This document shows positions 33,115 through 40,201 of a DNA stretch of 40,201 nt, in pieces. The DNA comes from Pleurocapsa sp. CCALA 161 (GTDB lineage: Bacteria; Cyanobacteriota; Cyanobacteriia; Cyanobacteriales; Xenococcaceae): contig NZ_PVWF01000044.1 of the NCBI RefSeq assembly GCF_003003995.1, positions 1 to 40,201 of the forward strand. Reading direction: 5' to 3'. The notes beneath the pieces were generated by a model, which saw nothing but the letters and a program-made list of their open reading frames with translations, made no database searches and was not told where the DNA came from. The position numbers were made by a program, and so were the translations under genes. How positions within the stretch are numbered: position 1 is the first letter of the stretch; each line of letters starts with the position of its first letter.

Positions 33115-34545
33115 ATGTCTGATTTAATACTCTTTTGGCATCGTCGCGATTTACGAATTTCTGACAACCTGGGATTAAGCACCGCAGCAGAGAAAAGTAA
33201 TCGGGTAGTAGGTTTGTTTTGTCTCGATCCAGGTATTCTCGACGGGGATGAGATCGCACCAGCTAGAGTTACCTACATGATGGGCTGTTTAAAGGAGTTG
33301 CAGTCAAGTTATCAACAGCTTGGTAGTCAATTATTAATTATTCGGGGTGAACCGCAAAAAGCCATTCCCCAGTTAGCCACCGCACTTAAGGCAAAAGCTG
33401 TTTTCTGGAATTTGGATGTAGAACCCTATGCCAAACAACGCGATCGCCAAGTAAGAGAAGCTCTGAGCGAACAAGGCATTGAAACTGAAAACTTTTGGGA
33501 TCAGCTCTTGCACGCTCCAGGCGAGATTTTAACCAAGTCGTCAGACTTACCTTATAAGGTTTATACGCCATTTTGGCGTAGTTGGAACAGTCAAGCTAAA
33601 CCTGGGGTAGCTCAAGAAATTAACCAGCTTAATGGGTTATCTAAGGCGGCAATAAAAACCGCTGAACAAGCAGGAGCGATCGCTTTACCTTCTGCTCAAG
33701 ATCTAGGTTATCAGTGGGACTCTCCGTTATTAGTAGCGCCAGGGGAAACCGCAGCCAAAGAAAAGCTAGCCGAGTTTTGCGATCGCACAATCTATTGTTA
33801 CGATGAAGAACGTAATTTTCCTTATATAGATGGTACTTCACAGTTAAGCGCTGCTCTCAAGTTTGGCGCGATTGGTATTCGAACTGTCTGGCAAGCAACC
33901 CTAGAAGTCGCTCAAAATTGCCGTAGTGATGAAGCTAAAAGCGGTGTCACTACCTGGCAAAAGGAACTAGCTTGGCGAGAATTTTATCAGCACTGTATGT
34001 TTTTCTTTCCCGAATTAGCTCAAGGTGCATATCGAGACGAATTCAAAGACTTTCCTTGGGAAAACGACGAAACCAAATTTAAAGCCTGGTGCGAGGGCAA
34101 AACAGGATATCCTATTGTGGATGCAGCCATGCGACAGCTAAATGAAACAGGCTGGATGCATAACCGCTGTCGCATGATTGTTGCCAGTTTTTTGACCAAG
34201 GATTTAATCATTGACTGGCGTTGGGGTGAAAAGTATTTTTTACAGAAACTCTACGATGGTGATTTGTCCTCCAATAATGGCGGTTGGCAATGGAGTGCCT
34301 CTAGTGGCATGGATCCAAAACCTCTGCGAATTTTTAATCCTGCTTCTCAAGCTGCAAAATTTGACCAGGATGGAGAATATATTCGTCAGTGGGTGGGGGA
34401 AATCAGTTCTCTCGATAGCGAGTATTTAGTCACAGGCAAAATTCCGCCTTTAGAAAGAGCAGGTACTGACTATCCTGAACCAATCGTCGATCACAAAGTA
34501 CAGCAACGGAAGTTTAAGGCATTATACCAGCAACAAAAAGCTTAA
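33115..34545 (+). CDS. phrA: Deoxyribodipyrimidine photolyase (class I CPD)
   Basis: 476 aa. It splits UV-induced cyclobutane dimers using light. The N-terminal antenna domain starts ILFWHRRDLRISDN; the FAD domain has NFPYIDGTSQLSAAL, TTWQKELAWREFYQH and the DNA/FAD signature from TGWMHNRCRMIVASFLTKDL to DWRWGEKYF. The C-terminus has NNGGWQWSASSGMDPKP. The closest well-known relatives are cyanobacterial photolyases with an 8-HDF antenna, which I infer here. Probably monocistronic. ATG at 33115. Confidence 0.93.
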   Translation: MSDLILFWHRRDLRISDNLGLSTAAEKSNRVVGLFCLDPGILDGDEIAPARVTYMMGCLKELQSSYQQLGSQLLIIRGEPQKAIPQLATALKAKAVFWNLDVEPYAKQRDRQVREALSEQGIETENFWDQLLHAPGEILTKSSDLPYKVYTPFWRSWNSQAKPGVAQEINQLNGLSKAAIKTAEQAGAIALPSAQDLGYQWDSPLLVAPGETAAKEKLAEFCDRTIYCYDEERNFPYIDGTSQLSAALKFGAIGIRTVWQATLEVAQNCRSDEAKSGVTTWQKELAWREFYQHCMFFFPELAQGAYRDEFKDFPWENDETKFKAWCEGKTGYPIVDAAMRQLNETGWMHNRCRMIVASFLTKDLIIDWRWGEKYFLQKLYDGDLSSNNGGWQWSASSGMDPKPLRIFNPASQAAKFDQDGEYIRQWVGEISSLDSEYLVTGKIPPLERAGTDYPEPIVDHKVQQRKFKALYQQQKA

Positions 34546-34679
34546 GTGTCAGTTAATAGTTAACTATCGGTCTAAATAGCGAATATTTTCTATTATTTTC
34601 TATCTTTAGTTGGATGTTGTCATGGAGCGATCGCAGCCATCATATAAAATAATATAAGAAAAATATTTGAGGTCAGCTG

Positions 34680-35021
34680 ATGTCATTCAATAAATTAAAC
34701 AACTGGTTAAAGTCTTCTATTCGTGCTGTATTAACCATGTTCGTATGTGGATTATTATTTATAGCTGTTGCTAACCCTGTTCAGGCAGCAACTAGTAAGC
34801 CTAGTGACGGCGAAGCGAATCTAAACAGGATTCAAGACAAGACAGATGACGTGGCGCGTTCTGCCCCTATGGGAATTGACGAAGTAACCAAAGAGTCCCA
34901 GAAAGGATTAAACGAAGTACAGGGTGCAGCCGATCAAGATAAGATGATTTCCCCTGAGGAAGCAGATGCTACTACAGTCAAAGAGAAAGCAGCTAATTTC
35001 TTTGACAATTTAACTAAATAA
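34680..35021 (+). CDS. Small exported hydrophilic protein
   Basis: 113 aa. The N-terminus SSIRAVLTMFVCGLLFIAVANPVQA is a signal peptide with cleavage after VQA. The ~75-residue mature part is hydrophilic and Asp/Glu/Lys-rich with no cysteine, probably helical or disordered (DEVTKESQKGLNEVQGAAD). It resembles small lumenal or periplasmic stress proteins of cyanobacteria, but I recognise no family. GAGG ribosome-binding site 8 bp before the ATG. The A/T-rich upstream with TATAA boxes suggests its own promoter. Confidence 0.75.
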   Translation: MSFNKLNNWLKSSIRAVLTMFVCGLLFIAVANPVQAATSKPSDGEANLNRIQDKTDDVARSAPMGIDEVTKESQKGLNEVQGAADQDKMISPEEADATTVKEKAANFFDNLTK

Positions 35022-35089
35022 ATAGAAATAGAAATAGTAGATGATTGGAAGCTATATTGCTAATCATCACAACAATCTCTTTTTTTTAG

Positions 35090-35134
35090 ATCCTGGCTGT
35101 ATGAACCATTGTCGGTATTGCAGTCAGGATTTTT
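35090..35134 (+). terminator. Possible terminator after the small exported protein
   Basis: Ten-base arms ATCCTGGCTG and CAGTCAGGAT (one G-U) enclose a 21-nt loop, followed by TTTT. The long loop makes it a weak candidate. Confidence 0.35.
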
Positions 35135-35230
35135 AATATCAACTAATTATCAATTAACAATAAATCCGCCTGGCAAAGGAAATGTTTAATTTCTGCGTAA
35201 AAATTCGGTGGTGAAATCAGAATAACTAAT

Positions 35231-35279
35231 ACTTGTTACTTGTTACTTGTTACTTGTTACTTATTACTTATTACTCAAT
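35231..35279. repeat. Heptamer array (ACTTGTT/ACTTATT), 7 units
   Basis: Four ACTTGTT, two ACTTATT and a degenerate ACTCAAT, in register. It is the reverse complement of the units at 24105-24146 and 40098-40201. The rest of the 35022-35339 gap holds only a candidate hairpin. Confidence 0.9.
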
Positions 35280-35339
35280 TTTTTAAGTAACCTAATCTGA
35301 AAAGGATTTAGTATAGCCCAAAATTACCCCACATCCGAC

Positions 35340-36356
35340 ATGAATTCTCCAACTAATTTTATTGCTGAGGTAATTTCCACCGTAGGCACTTTGACTGAAA
35401 CTTTAACTGTTGAAGCCCAAAGAATATTAGAGCGAACCACAGTATCGACAGGGCAGACTTTAGACTGGATTTCAGCTAATCCTGTACTCACAGCAGCAGA
35501 TAAGATCATTGGCTTGGATTGGCTAATGACCTTTCTGGGCAAAGTAGATACTGCCAAAATTGAGAGTACTGTAGTCCAAATGCGATCGCAATATCCTCAT
35601 GAAACACCAAATCAAATTGCCCAGCGTTTAATTATTCAAAAAACCTGGGCAGGTGGACGTTTAGGACTATTAACTAATATTATTCCTCCTATAGCAGCGC
35701 TGTTTTTGGGTATAGAATTAATTGCTACTACTAAGCTGCAAACTGAAATGGTATATGAAATTGCAGCAGCTTACAATTTAGATCTAAATGATTCCGCCAG
35801 ACGAGGAGAAGCTTTAGCGATTTTTGGTTTATCTTTAGGTGCTGATGTGGTCAAAACAGGTTTAACCGTAGTGGAGATTGTTCCTGGCATTGGACCAATT
35901 GTTGGTGCTTCTACAAATGCAGCTATGCTGTATGTTTTGGGGCAAACTGCCTGTCGTTTCTATCAAGGTAAAGTTTACCATGCCGAAATTACATCAATGC
36001 AGACCAAAACTAATACAGATTGGCAGGTAGCTTTAAAACAATCTCAGGTGATGGATCGCATCTTGGCGCATATGGTACAGGTAAGTTATCCAAATCAAGC
36101 CTGGGCAGAAATCTTACCCAAAGTAAACACAATTTCTCCTTCCTCTGTAGAAACTCTTGCCGTCAATCTTCAACAGCATCATGACTTATCGGTGCTACTG
36201 GCAGAATTGATGCCTGAGTTTGCCCCTCTAACCTTAAGAAGGTGCTATGACATTGCCATTGCTCAAGGCAATATTACCCAAGAAGAGCAGGAAATTTTGC
36301 ATCAAATCGCTGTTAAATTCAATTTAGATCTTTCAGCAGTGAACAGTGAACAGTAA
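35340..36356 (+). CDS. Putative EcsC/DUF697-like membrane-associated protein
   Basis: 338 aa. Two hydrophobic stretches (LLTNIIPPIAALFLGIELIA near 114-133 and VVEIVPGIGPIVGASTNAAM near 177-196) lie in a helical protein. The segment GIGPIVGASTNAAMLYVLGQ recalls EcsC and DUF697 (YcjF) proteins, which pair with GTPases or transporters. The resemblance is partial. The C-terminus ...VNSEQ and the stop codon are encoded by a heptamer array. It lies 57 bp upstream of the REC-GAF kinase and may be co-transcribed. ATG at 35340. Confidence 0.6.
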   Translation: MNSPTNFIAEVISTVGTLTETLTVEAQRILERTTVSTGQTLDWISANPVLTAADKIIGLDWLMTFLGKVDTAKIESTVVQMRSQYPHETPNQIAQRLIIQKTWAGGRLGLLTNIIPPIAALFLGIELIATTKLQTEMVYEIAAAYNLDLNDSARRGEALAIFGLSLGADVVKTGLTVVEIVPGIGPIVGASTNAAMLYVLGQTACRFYQGKVYHAEITSMQTKTNTDWQVALKQSQVMDRILAHMVQVSYPNQAWAEILPKVNTISPSSVETLAVNLQQHHDLSVLLAELMPEFAPLTLRRCYDIAIAQGNITQEEQEILHQIAVKFNLDLSAVNSEQ

Positions 36357-36357
36357 T
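36337..36357. repeat. Heptamer units (CAGTGAA) at a gene's 3' end
   Basis: Three units, CAGTGAA twice then CAGTAAT, overlap the last codons and TAA stop of the gene at 35340-36356. They are the minus-strand form of the GTTCACT family. Confidence 0.75.
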
Positions 36358-36413
36358 TCTCAGGTAATTATTTTTGAATACTTGATTGTAATATCAATCT
36401 TTAATTAAACTCT

Positions 36414-38129
36414 ATGACTGTTCGTGAATATACAATTTTAATCGTTGACGACTCGGCTGAAGATCGTGAAATTTGCCGTCGCTATTTAGGCAAGGAAATT
36501 ACTGTTAACTATAAAATTATTGAAGCGGAATCTGGGGAAGAGGGTTTAGAACAATTTGCGCTGATCCAACCAGATTTAATCCTACTGGATTATCTGCTGC
36601 CTGATTGTAACGGTTCGGAATTTATCAAAGAGTTACAAGCACAGATAAATTTTATCCCACCTATTATCATGCTGACGGGGCAAGGCAATGAAACCGTTGC
36701 GGTGGAAGTAATGAAAAAGGGGGCAAAAGACTATTTAGTCAAAGGGCAATTAACCTTCGAAACTCTAGCTACTTCAGTTAAGAATGTCCTCCAGCAAAAT
36801 TATCTACAATCTTTGCTACACAAAAGTATTCAGCAACAACAGTTAATTGCTGAAACTGCCTTACGGATTCGTCAATCATTAGATTTATCAGAAATTCTGG
36901 ATACGGCAGTAAAAGAAGTGCGTCTATTGTTAAATTGCGATCGCGTAGTCATCTATCGATTTGCCTCAGATATGAGTGGCGATATCGTTGCCGAGTCAAT
37001 TACCCCTGGCTGGACAAAAGCTGGGGGAAAAAATATAGTCGATACCTGCTTTCAAGAGCAAGGTGCAGCTAGATATGAACAGGGCGAAACTCTAGCAATT
37101 AATGATATCTATGAATATGGTCTTTCTTCATGTCATATTAAGCTTTTAGAAGATTTTCAAGTTAAGGCTCATATAGTTTGTCCTCTTTTGCTTTCTACTG
37201 CAACATTAGAAAAACATACTAAACTTTGGGGCTTATTGATTGCTCATCAGTGCAAAAATACTCGTCGTTGGAACACGGATGAAATAGAATTATTAGACAA
37301 ATTGTCAGTCCAGTTAGCGATCGCCATTCAGCAAGCAGAATTATTAGACAACTTAAAAAGCGAATTGGAAACCCGAATGCGGGTGGAGAATTCCCTGAAA
37401 GAAAAAGCTCTTGAACTAGAATGGTTTAACCGCGAATTACTCAAGATTACATCTTTGCTAAAAACTCGCAATCAGGAGTTAGATCGATTTGCCTACGTTA
37501 CTTCTCACGATCTTAAAGCGCCTCTAAGAGCGATCGCCAATTTAGCAGCTTGGCTGAGTGAAGATTTAGAAGGACAGATTCCTGAAGAAAACCAACAACA
37601 ACTGCAATTAATGCAGTCTCGGGTTAAACGGATGGATGGTTTAATTCAAGGGTTATTAGAATATTCTCGCGTGGGGAGAAAAGATACTCCAACCGAAACC
37701 GTTGAGGTTAAAGATTTAATCAATGAGGCGATCGATTCTTTATCTCCTCCACCAGGATTTGAGATCGTGATTCCGCCTAATTTGCCTAGTTTAACAACCG
37801 AAGCTCTTTTACTCCAGCAAGTTTTTCTGAATTTAATTAGTAATGCCATTAAATATCATCCCCAGCAACAGGGTAAAATTACCATTCTGGTGGAAGAACA
37901 AGCTGAATTTTATCAATTTGCAGTTCAAGATGACGGATTAGGTATCGATCCGCAATATCACGAACGTATCTTTACCATCTTTCAAACTTTGCAAGCTAGA
38001 GACTCAATTGAAAGTACAGGCATTGGGTTATCAATTGTGAAAAAAATTGTCGAAGCTCAAGGGGGAAATATCTGGGTCAAATCTCAACTTGGGCAAGGGG
38101 CGACTTTTTATTTTACCTGGCGTAAATAA
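36414..38129 (+). CDS. REC-GAF-histidine kinase, probable DXCF-type cyanobacteriochrome
   Basis: 571 aa. The receiver domain (1-125) has the acidic pair D12/D13, phospho-acceptor D59 in LLDYLLPD, T88 and K110. The GAF domain (~145-310) contains DTCF (210-213) and CHIKLLEDFQVKA (C240-H241). These are the DXCF cysteine and the bilin-attaching Cys-His of cyanobacteriochromes, 28 residues apart. A coiled coil leads to HisKA (H365 in SHDLKAP) and HATPase (LNLISNAIKYHP, DDGLGID, STGIGLSIVKK). The layout suggests a light-sensing kinase with its own input receiver. Bilin binding is inferred from the residues. ATG at 36414. Confidence 0.87.
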   Translation: MTVREYTILIVDDSAEDREICRRYLGKEITVNYKIIEAESGEEGLEQFALIQPDLILLDYLLPDCNGSEFIKELQAQINFIPPIIMLTGQGNETVAVEVMKKGAKDYLVKGQLTFETLATSVKNVLQQNYLQSLLHKSIQQQQLIAETALRIRQSLDLSEILDTAVKEVRLLLNCDRVVIYRFASDMSGDIVAESITPGWTKAGGKNIVDTCFQEQGAARYEQGETLAINDIYEYGLSSCHIKLLEDFQVKAHIVCPLLLSTATLEKHTKLWGLLIAHQCKNTRRWNTDEIELLDKLSVQLAIAIQQAELLDNLKSELETRMRVENSLKEKALELEWFNRELLKITSLLKTRNQELDRFAYVTSHDLKAPLRAIANLAAWLSEDLEGQIPEENQQQLQLMQSRVKRMDGLIQGLLEYSRVGRKDTPTETVEVKDLINEAIDSLSPPPGFEIVIPPNLPSLTTEALLLQQVFLNLISNAIKYHPQQQGKITILVEEQAEFYQFAVQDDGLGIDPQYHERIFTIFQTLQARDSIESTGIGLSIVKKIVEAQGGNIWVKSQLGQGATFYFTWRK

Positions 38130-38698
38130 AACAAGGAACAATAGCAATTTTTTCAAGGTTTCATGATATTGATACGCAAATGTTTACAGTAAACAAAAAG
38201 TTTCTCATAAATTTTCTAAGCTTTAAAGATAAAGTTGCATTGCTAATTATGTAGTTTATTCTAGTTTGGGTTTTACCTCATGTCTGACCAGTGTGTTTGC
38301 AATAACCATACTCCTCTAAGGCTATATATCAAGCATGGCAGACTTCACAAGCACTTGATCAATAGAAGTGGTTCTGGTTCGCCCAATTATCTAACTATCA
38401 TTTAATTTAGGTCTGACTTTTGATAAAAAATTAACCACGTTGCTCTTTATGGCAGCAAATTTCGGCTAATTCCTAAATAGCAATATTTATTTTCAACTAA
38501 GCGATCGCAATATGATTGCTTCTAGTTAATGCTGATATTTTACGTCAAGCCTTGACTGCAAGAATGGCAACTAGACTTTGTTCAGGCTGCGTGATTATCT
38601 TCCAGATACCCTAAAGGATCGCGTCCCGCTCGCCTTTTTTCAAGATTTGAGATTTTAACAACAACTAACTCAACTAACTATTAAGAGGAAACAGTGCA
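38130..38698. other. 569-bp intergenic region, no convincing gene
   Basis: A/T-rich. It holds a 15-bp perfect odd palindrome TGTTTACAGTAAACA (38181-38195), a CCTAAAGGAT element (38610-38619), a HIP1 site and, just before 38699, a GAGGAA ribosome-binding site. A 41-codon open frame at 38280-38405 has no ribosome-binding site. No tRNA or known RNA was seen. Confidence 0.5.
38181..38195. promoter_or_regulatory. Odd palindrome TGTTTACAGTAAACA
   Basis: Seven-base arms around a central A, 52 bp past the cyanobacteriochrome kinase stop. It could be an operator or part of a 3' structure. No regulator is assigned. Confidence 0.25.
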
Positions 38699-40117
38699 AT
38701 GTTAGATGTGAATCATTCTAACGAGTCAATCTTAGCGAAATCACAAGTAGCACCATCACCATTAAATTTGACCCAAATGGATAGAGAATCTCTCTGGCAT
38801 CCAATGGTGCAGCATAAAAAATATGAACGCAACCCACCCAAACGCATGGATAAAGCATCGGGTTGCTATGTCACCGATGCCGAGGGCAAAGAATATCTAG
38901 ATGGGGTATCGGGGTTATGGTGCGTCAATGTGGGTTATGGACGCAAGGAACTTGCTGATGCAGCCCATGAACAGTTAATTGAATTGTCTTATTTTCCTTT
39001 GGTGATGAGCCATTCCCCAGCGATTAAGCTGGCAGCCAAGTTAATTGAATTACTTCAGTTTGAGGGCAAGGTTCACTTTTCCAATAGTGGTTCAGAAGCC
39101 AATGAAACAGCATTTAAAATGGCGCGGCAATATCACGCCCAAACAGGCGGTACGAGGCGATATAAAATTATTTCTCGCTATCGGGCATACCACGGTAATA
39201 CTATGGGTGCGCTGAGTGCTACTGCTCAAGCAGAAAGACGAGCGAAATATGATCCTCTTGTCCCTGGCTTTCTTCACGTTCATCCCCCCTACTGTTATCG
39301 TTGTCCCTTTGGCAAAACTTACGGCTCATGTAACATTGAATGCGGGACTAATATTGAAAATACGGTAATTCATGAAGGAGCAGAAAGCATTGCGGCGATT
39401 ATCGTTGAGCCTGTTATTTCGGGTGGGGGCGTCATCGTTCCTCCCGATGAATATTTACCCATACTACGGGATATCTGCGATCGCTATGGCATTCTGTTAA
39501 TCTTTGATGAGGTAGTCAGCGGTTTCGGGCGTTTAGGTAAGATGTTCGGACATGAACATTGGGGAGTCAAGCCAGATATTATTACCCTGGCAAAAGGGAT
39601 TACCAGTGGTTATCTACCTCTTTCGGCAACCGTTACCCAACAGTACATTTTTGAGGCTTTTTTAGATGAGTCCGATCCCACCTCCCACTTCCGTCATATT
39701 AATACCTATGGCGGAAACCCCGCCTCCACTGCCCTGTCTTTAAAAAATATCGAGATTATCGAAACCGAACAGCTGGCGAACCAGGCTGCCAAAATGGGGA
39801 CATATCTAAGGGCAGAATTATCAGCATTAGAAGATCATCCCTTTGTAGGAGAAATACGAGGTAAAGGATTACTCCTTGGCATTGAATTGGTAGCCGACAA
39901 AGAAACCAAAGAACCCCTCGCAGGAGAAAAAGTAGGTGCAGTTGTGGCTCGCTGTTTAGAACTTGGCACAATTATTGGACGCAATGGTAGCACTATTCCT
40001 GGACTTTCTAACGTCTTAATTATTGCTCCACCCTTGATCTTAACTGAAGTAGATGCAGACATGATTGTTCATAGTTTAAAACAAGCTTTAGATAGCCAAG
40101 TAACAAGTAACAAGTAA
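38699..40117 (+). CDS. Class III aminotransferase (omega-amino acid:pyruvate type)
   Basis: 472 aa, PLP-dependent fold type I. The PLP lysine is K299 in LAKGITSGYLP. D270 in IFDEVVSGFGR binds the pyridine nitrogen. SNSGSEANETAFKMAR binds the phosphate. A Cys-rich insert (YCYRCPFGKTYGSCNIEC, 198-215) occurs in the omega-transaminase/taurine-pyruvate subgroup. The donor could be beta-alanine, taurine, GABA or a polyamine product. GAGGAA ribosome-binding site before the ATG. The last residues QVTSNK and the stop codon come from a heptamer array that continues past the gene. Confidence 0.88.
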   Translation: MLDVNHSNESILAKSQVAPSPLNLTQMDRESLWHPMVQHKKYERNPPKRMDKASGCYVTDAEGKEYLDGVSGLWCVNVGYGRKELADAAHEQLIELSYFPLVMSHSPAIKLAAKLIELLQFEGKVHFSNSGSEANETAFKMARQYHAQTGGTRRYKIISRYRAYHGNTMGALSATAQAERRAKYDPLVPGFLHVHPPYCYRCPFGKTYGSCNIECGTNIENTVIHEGAESIAAIIVEPVISGGGVIVPPDEYLPILRDICDRYGILLIFDEVVSGFGRLGKMFGHEHWGVKPDIITLAKGITSGYLPLSATVTQQYIFEAFLDESDPTSHFRHINTYGGNPASTALSLKNIEIIETEQLANQAAKMGTYLRAELSALEDHPFVGEIRGKGLLLGIELVADKETKEPLAGEKVGAVVARCLELGTIIGRNGSTIPGLSNVLIIAPPLILTEVDADMIVHSLKQALDSQVTSNK

Positions 40118-40201
40118 CAAGTAACAAGTAACAAGTAACAAGTAACAAGTAACAAGTAACAAGTAATAAGTAACAAGTAACAAGTAACAAGTAACAAGTA
40201 A
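40098..40201. repeat. Heptamer array (AAGTAAC), about 15 units, runs off the window
   Basis: Nearly 15 units in register, all AAGTAAC except one AAGTAAT. It begins inside the aminotransferase gene, supplying its last codons and TAA stop, and continues to the window edge. Confidence 0.97.

Noticed and set aside
38280-38405. 41-codon open frame with two cysteines
   Set aside because: No ribosome-binding site and no family likeness. Such frames are expected by chance in a 569-bp gap.
1-40201. tRNA, rRNA, tmRNA or riboswitch genes
   Set aside because: I looked for T-loop-like GTTCRANNC strings with paired arms and for conserved RNA cores in the gaps and saw none. A dedicated covariance search could still find one.

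Overview
The window is a piece of a cyanobacterial chromosome. The palindrome GCGATCGC (HIP1) recurs throughout. Several products belong to lineages typical of cyanobacteria: a DXCF-type cyanobacteriochrome kinase, a TIGR02652-type protein, an FHA-WD40 protein, an 8-HDF-type photolyase and many Uma2/TA/PAS-kinase genes. Intergenic DNA is rich in heptanucleotide tandem arrays, the STRR-like repeats long known from cyanobacteria. I cannot name the genus; the content fits a unicellular or pleurocapsalean/chroococcidiopsid-type genome.

Layout. 1-8140 is housekeeping metabolism: glucokinase, a GNAT acetyltransferase, a MiaE-like tRNA hydroxylase, a PPP phosphatase, PanD, a transketolase-like TPP enzyme, an alpha/beta hydrolase and PyrF. 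Next come a pyrF terminator and a decayed IS630-type transposase tail (8200-8449). 8495-13070 is an arsenic-resistance cluster: arsR, a PstS/SphX-like binding protein, acr3, arsC, a 77-aa protein, a dual-specificity-phosphatase-like protein and arsH, followed by a VOC protein. Three ATCAA-N6-TTGAT boxes mark it as an ArsR regulon. 13650-22832 holds a secreted MRJP-type protein, a cupin, a membrane-anchored pseudokinase, an MGME1/RecB-type nuclease, uvrC, an FHA-WD40 protein, an SSS-family symporter and a small protein with an internal repeat. 23200-28519 has a PuuE-type deacetylase and a 1347-aa CBS/PAS/GAF histidine kinase. 28550-29130 is a YefM-YoeB toxin-antitoxin pair with its operator. 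29385-34545 has a broken secreted-protein gene, a PepSY-TM protein, Uma2, VOC, TIGR02652-type, gamma-carbonic anhydrase and photolyase genes. 34680-40117 has a small exported protein, an EcsC/DUF697-like membrane protein, a REC-GAF-histidine kinase that looks like a cyanobacteriochrome, and a class III aminotransferase.

How genes work together. The ars genes form one logical unit: sensing (ArsR), possible periplasmic oxyanion binding (PstS-like), arsenate reduction (ArsC, perhaps also the odd phosphatase homologue), arsenite export (Acr3) and ArsH. The rest is mainly single-gene cyanobacterial chromosome with small units.

The most notable points are the phosphatase homologue in the ars cluster, which lacks the usual general-acid Asp and the central P-loop Gly; the kinase-fold protein with all three catalytic/metal residues replaced; the two-cysteine bilin-type GAF domain; the 66-aa protein built from two 22-residue units; and heptamer arrays that supply start or stop regions of real genes.
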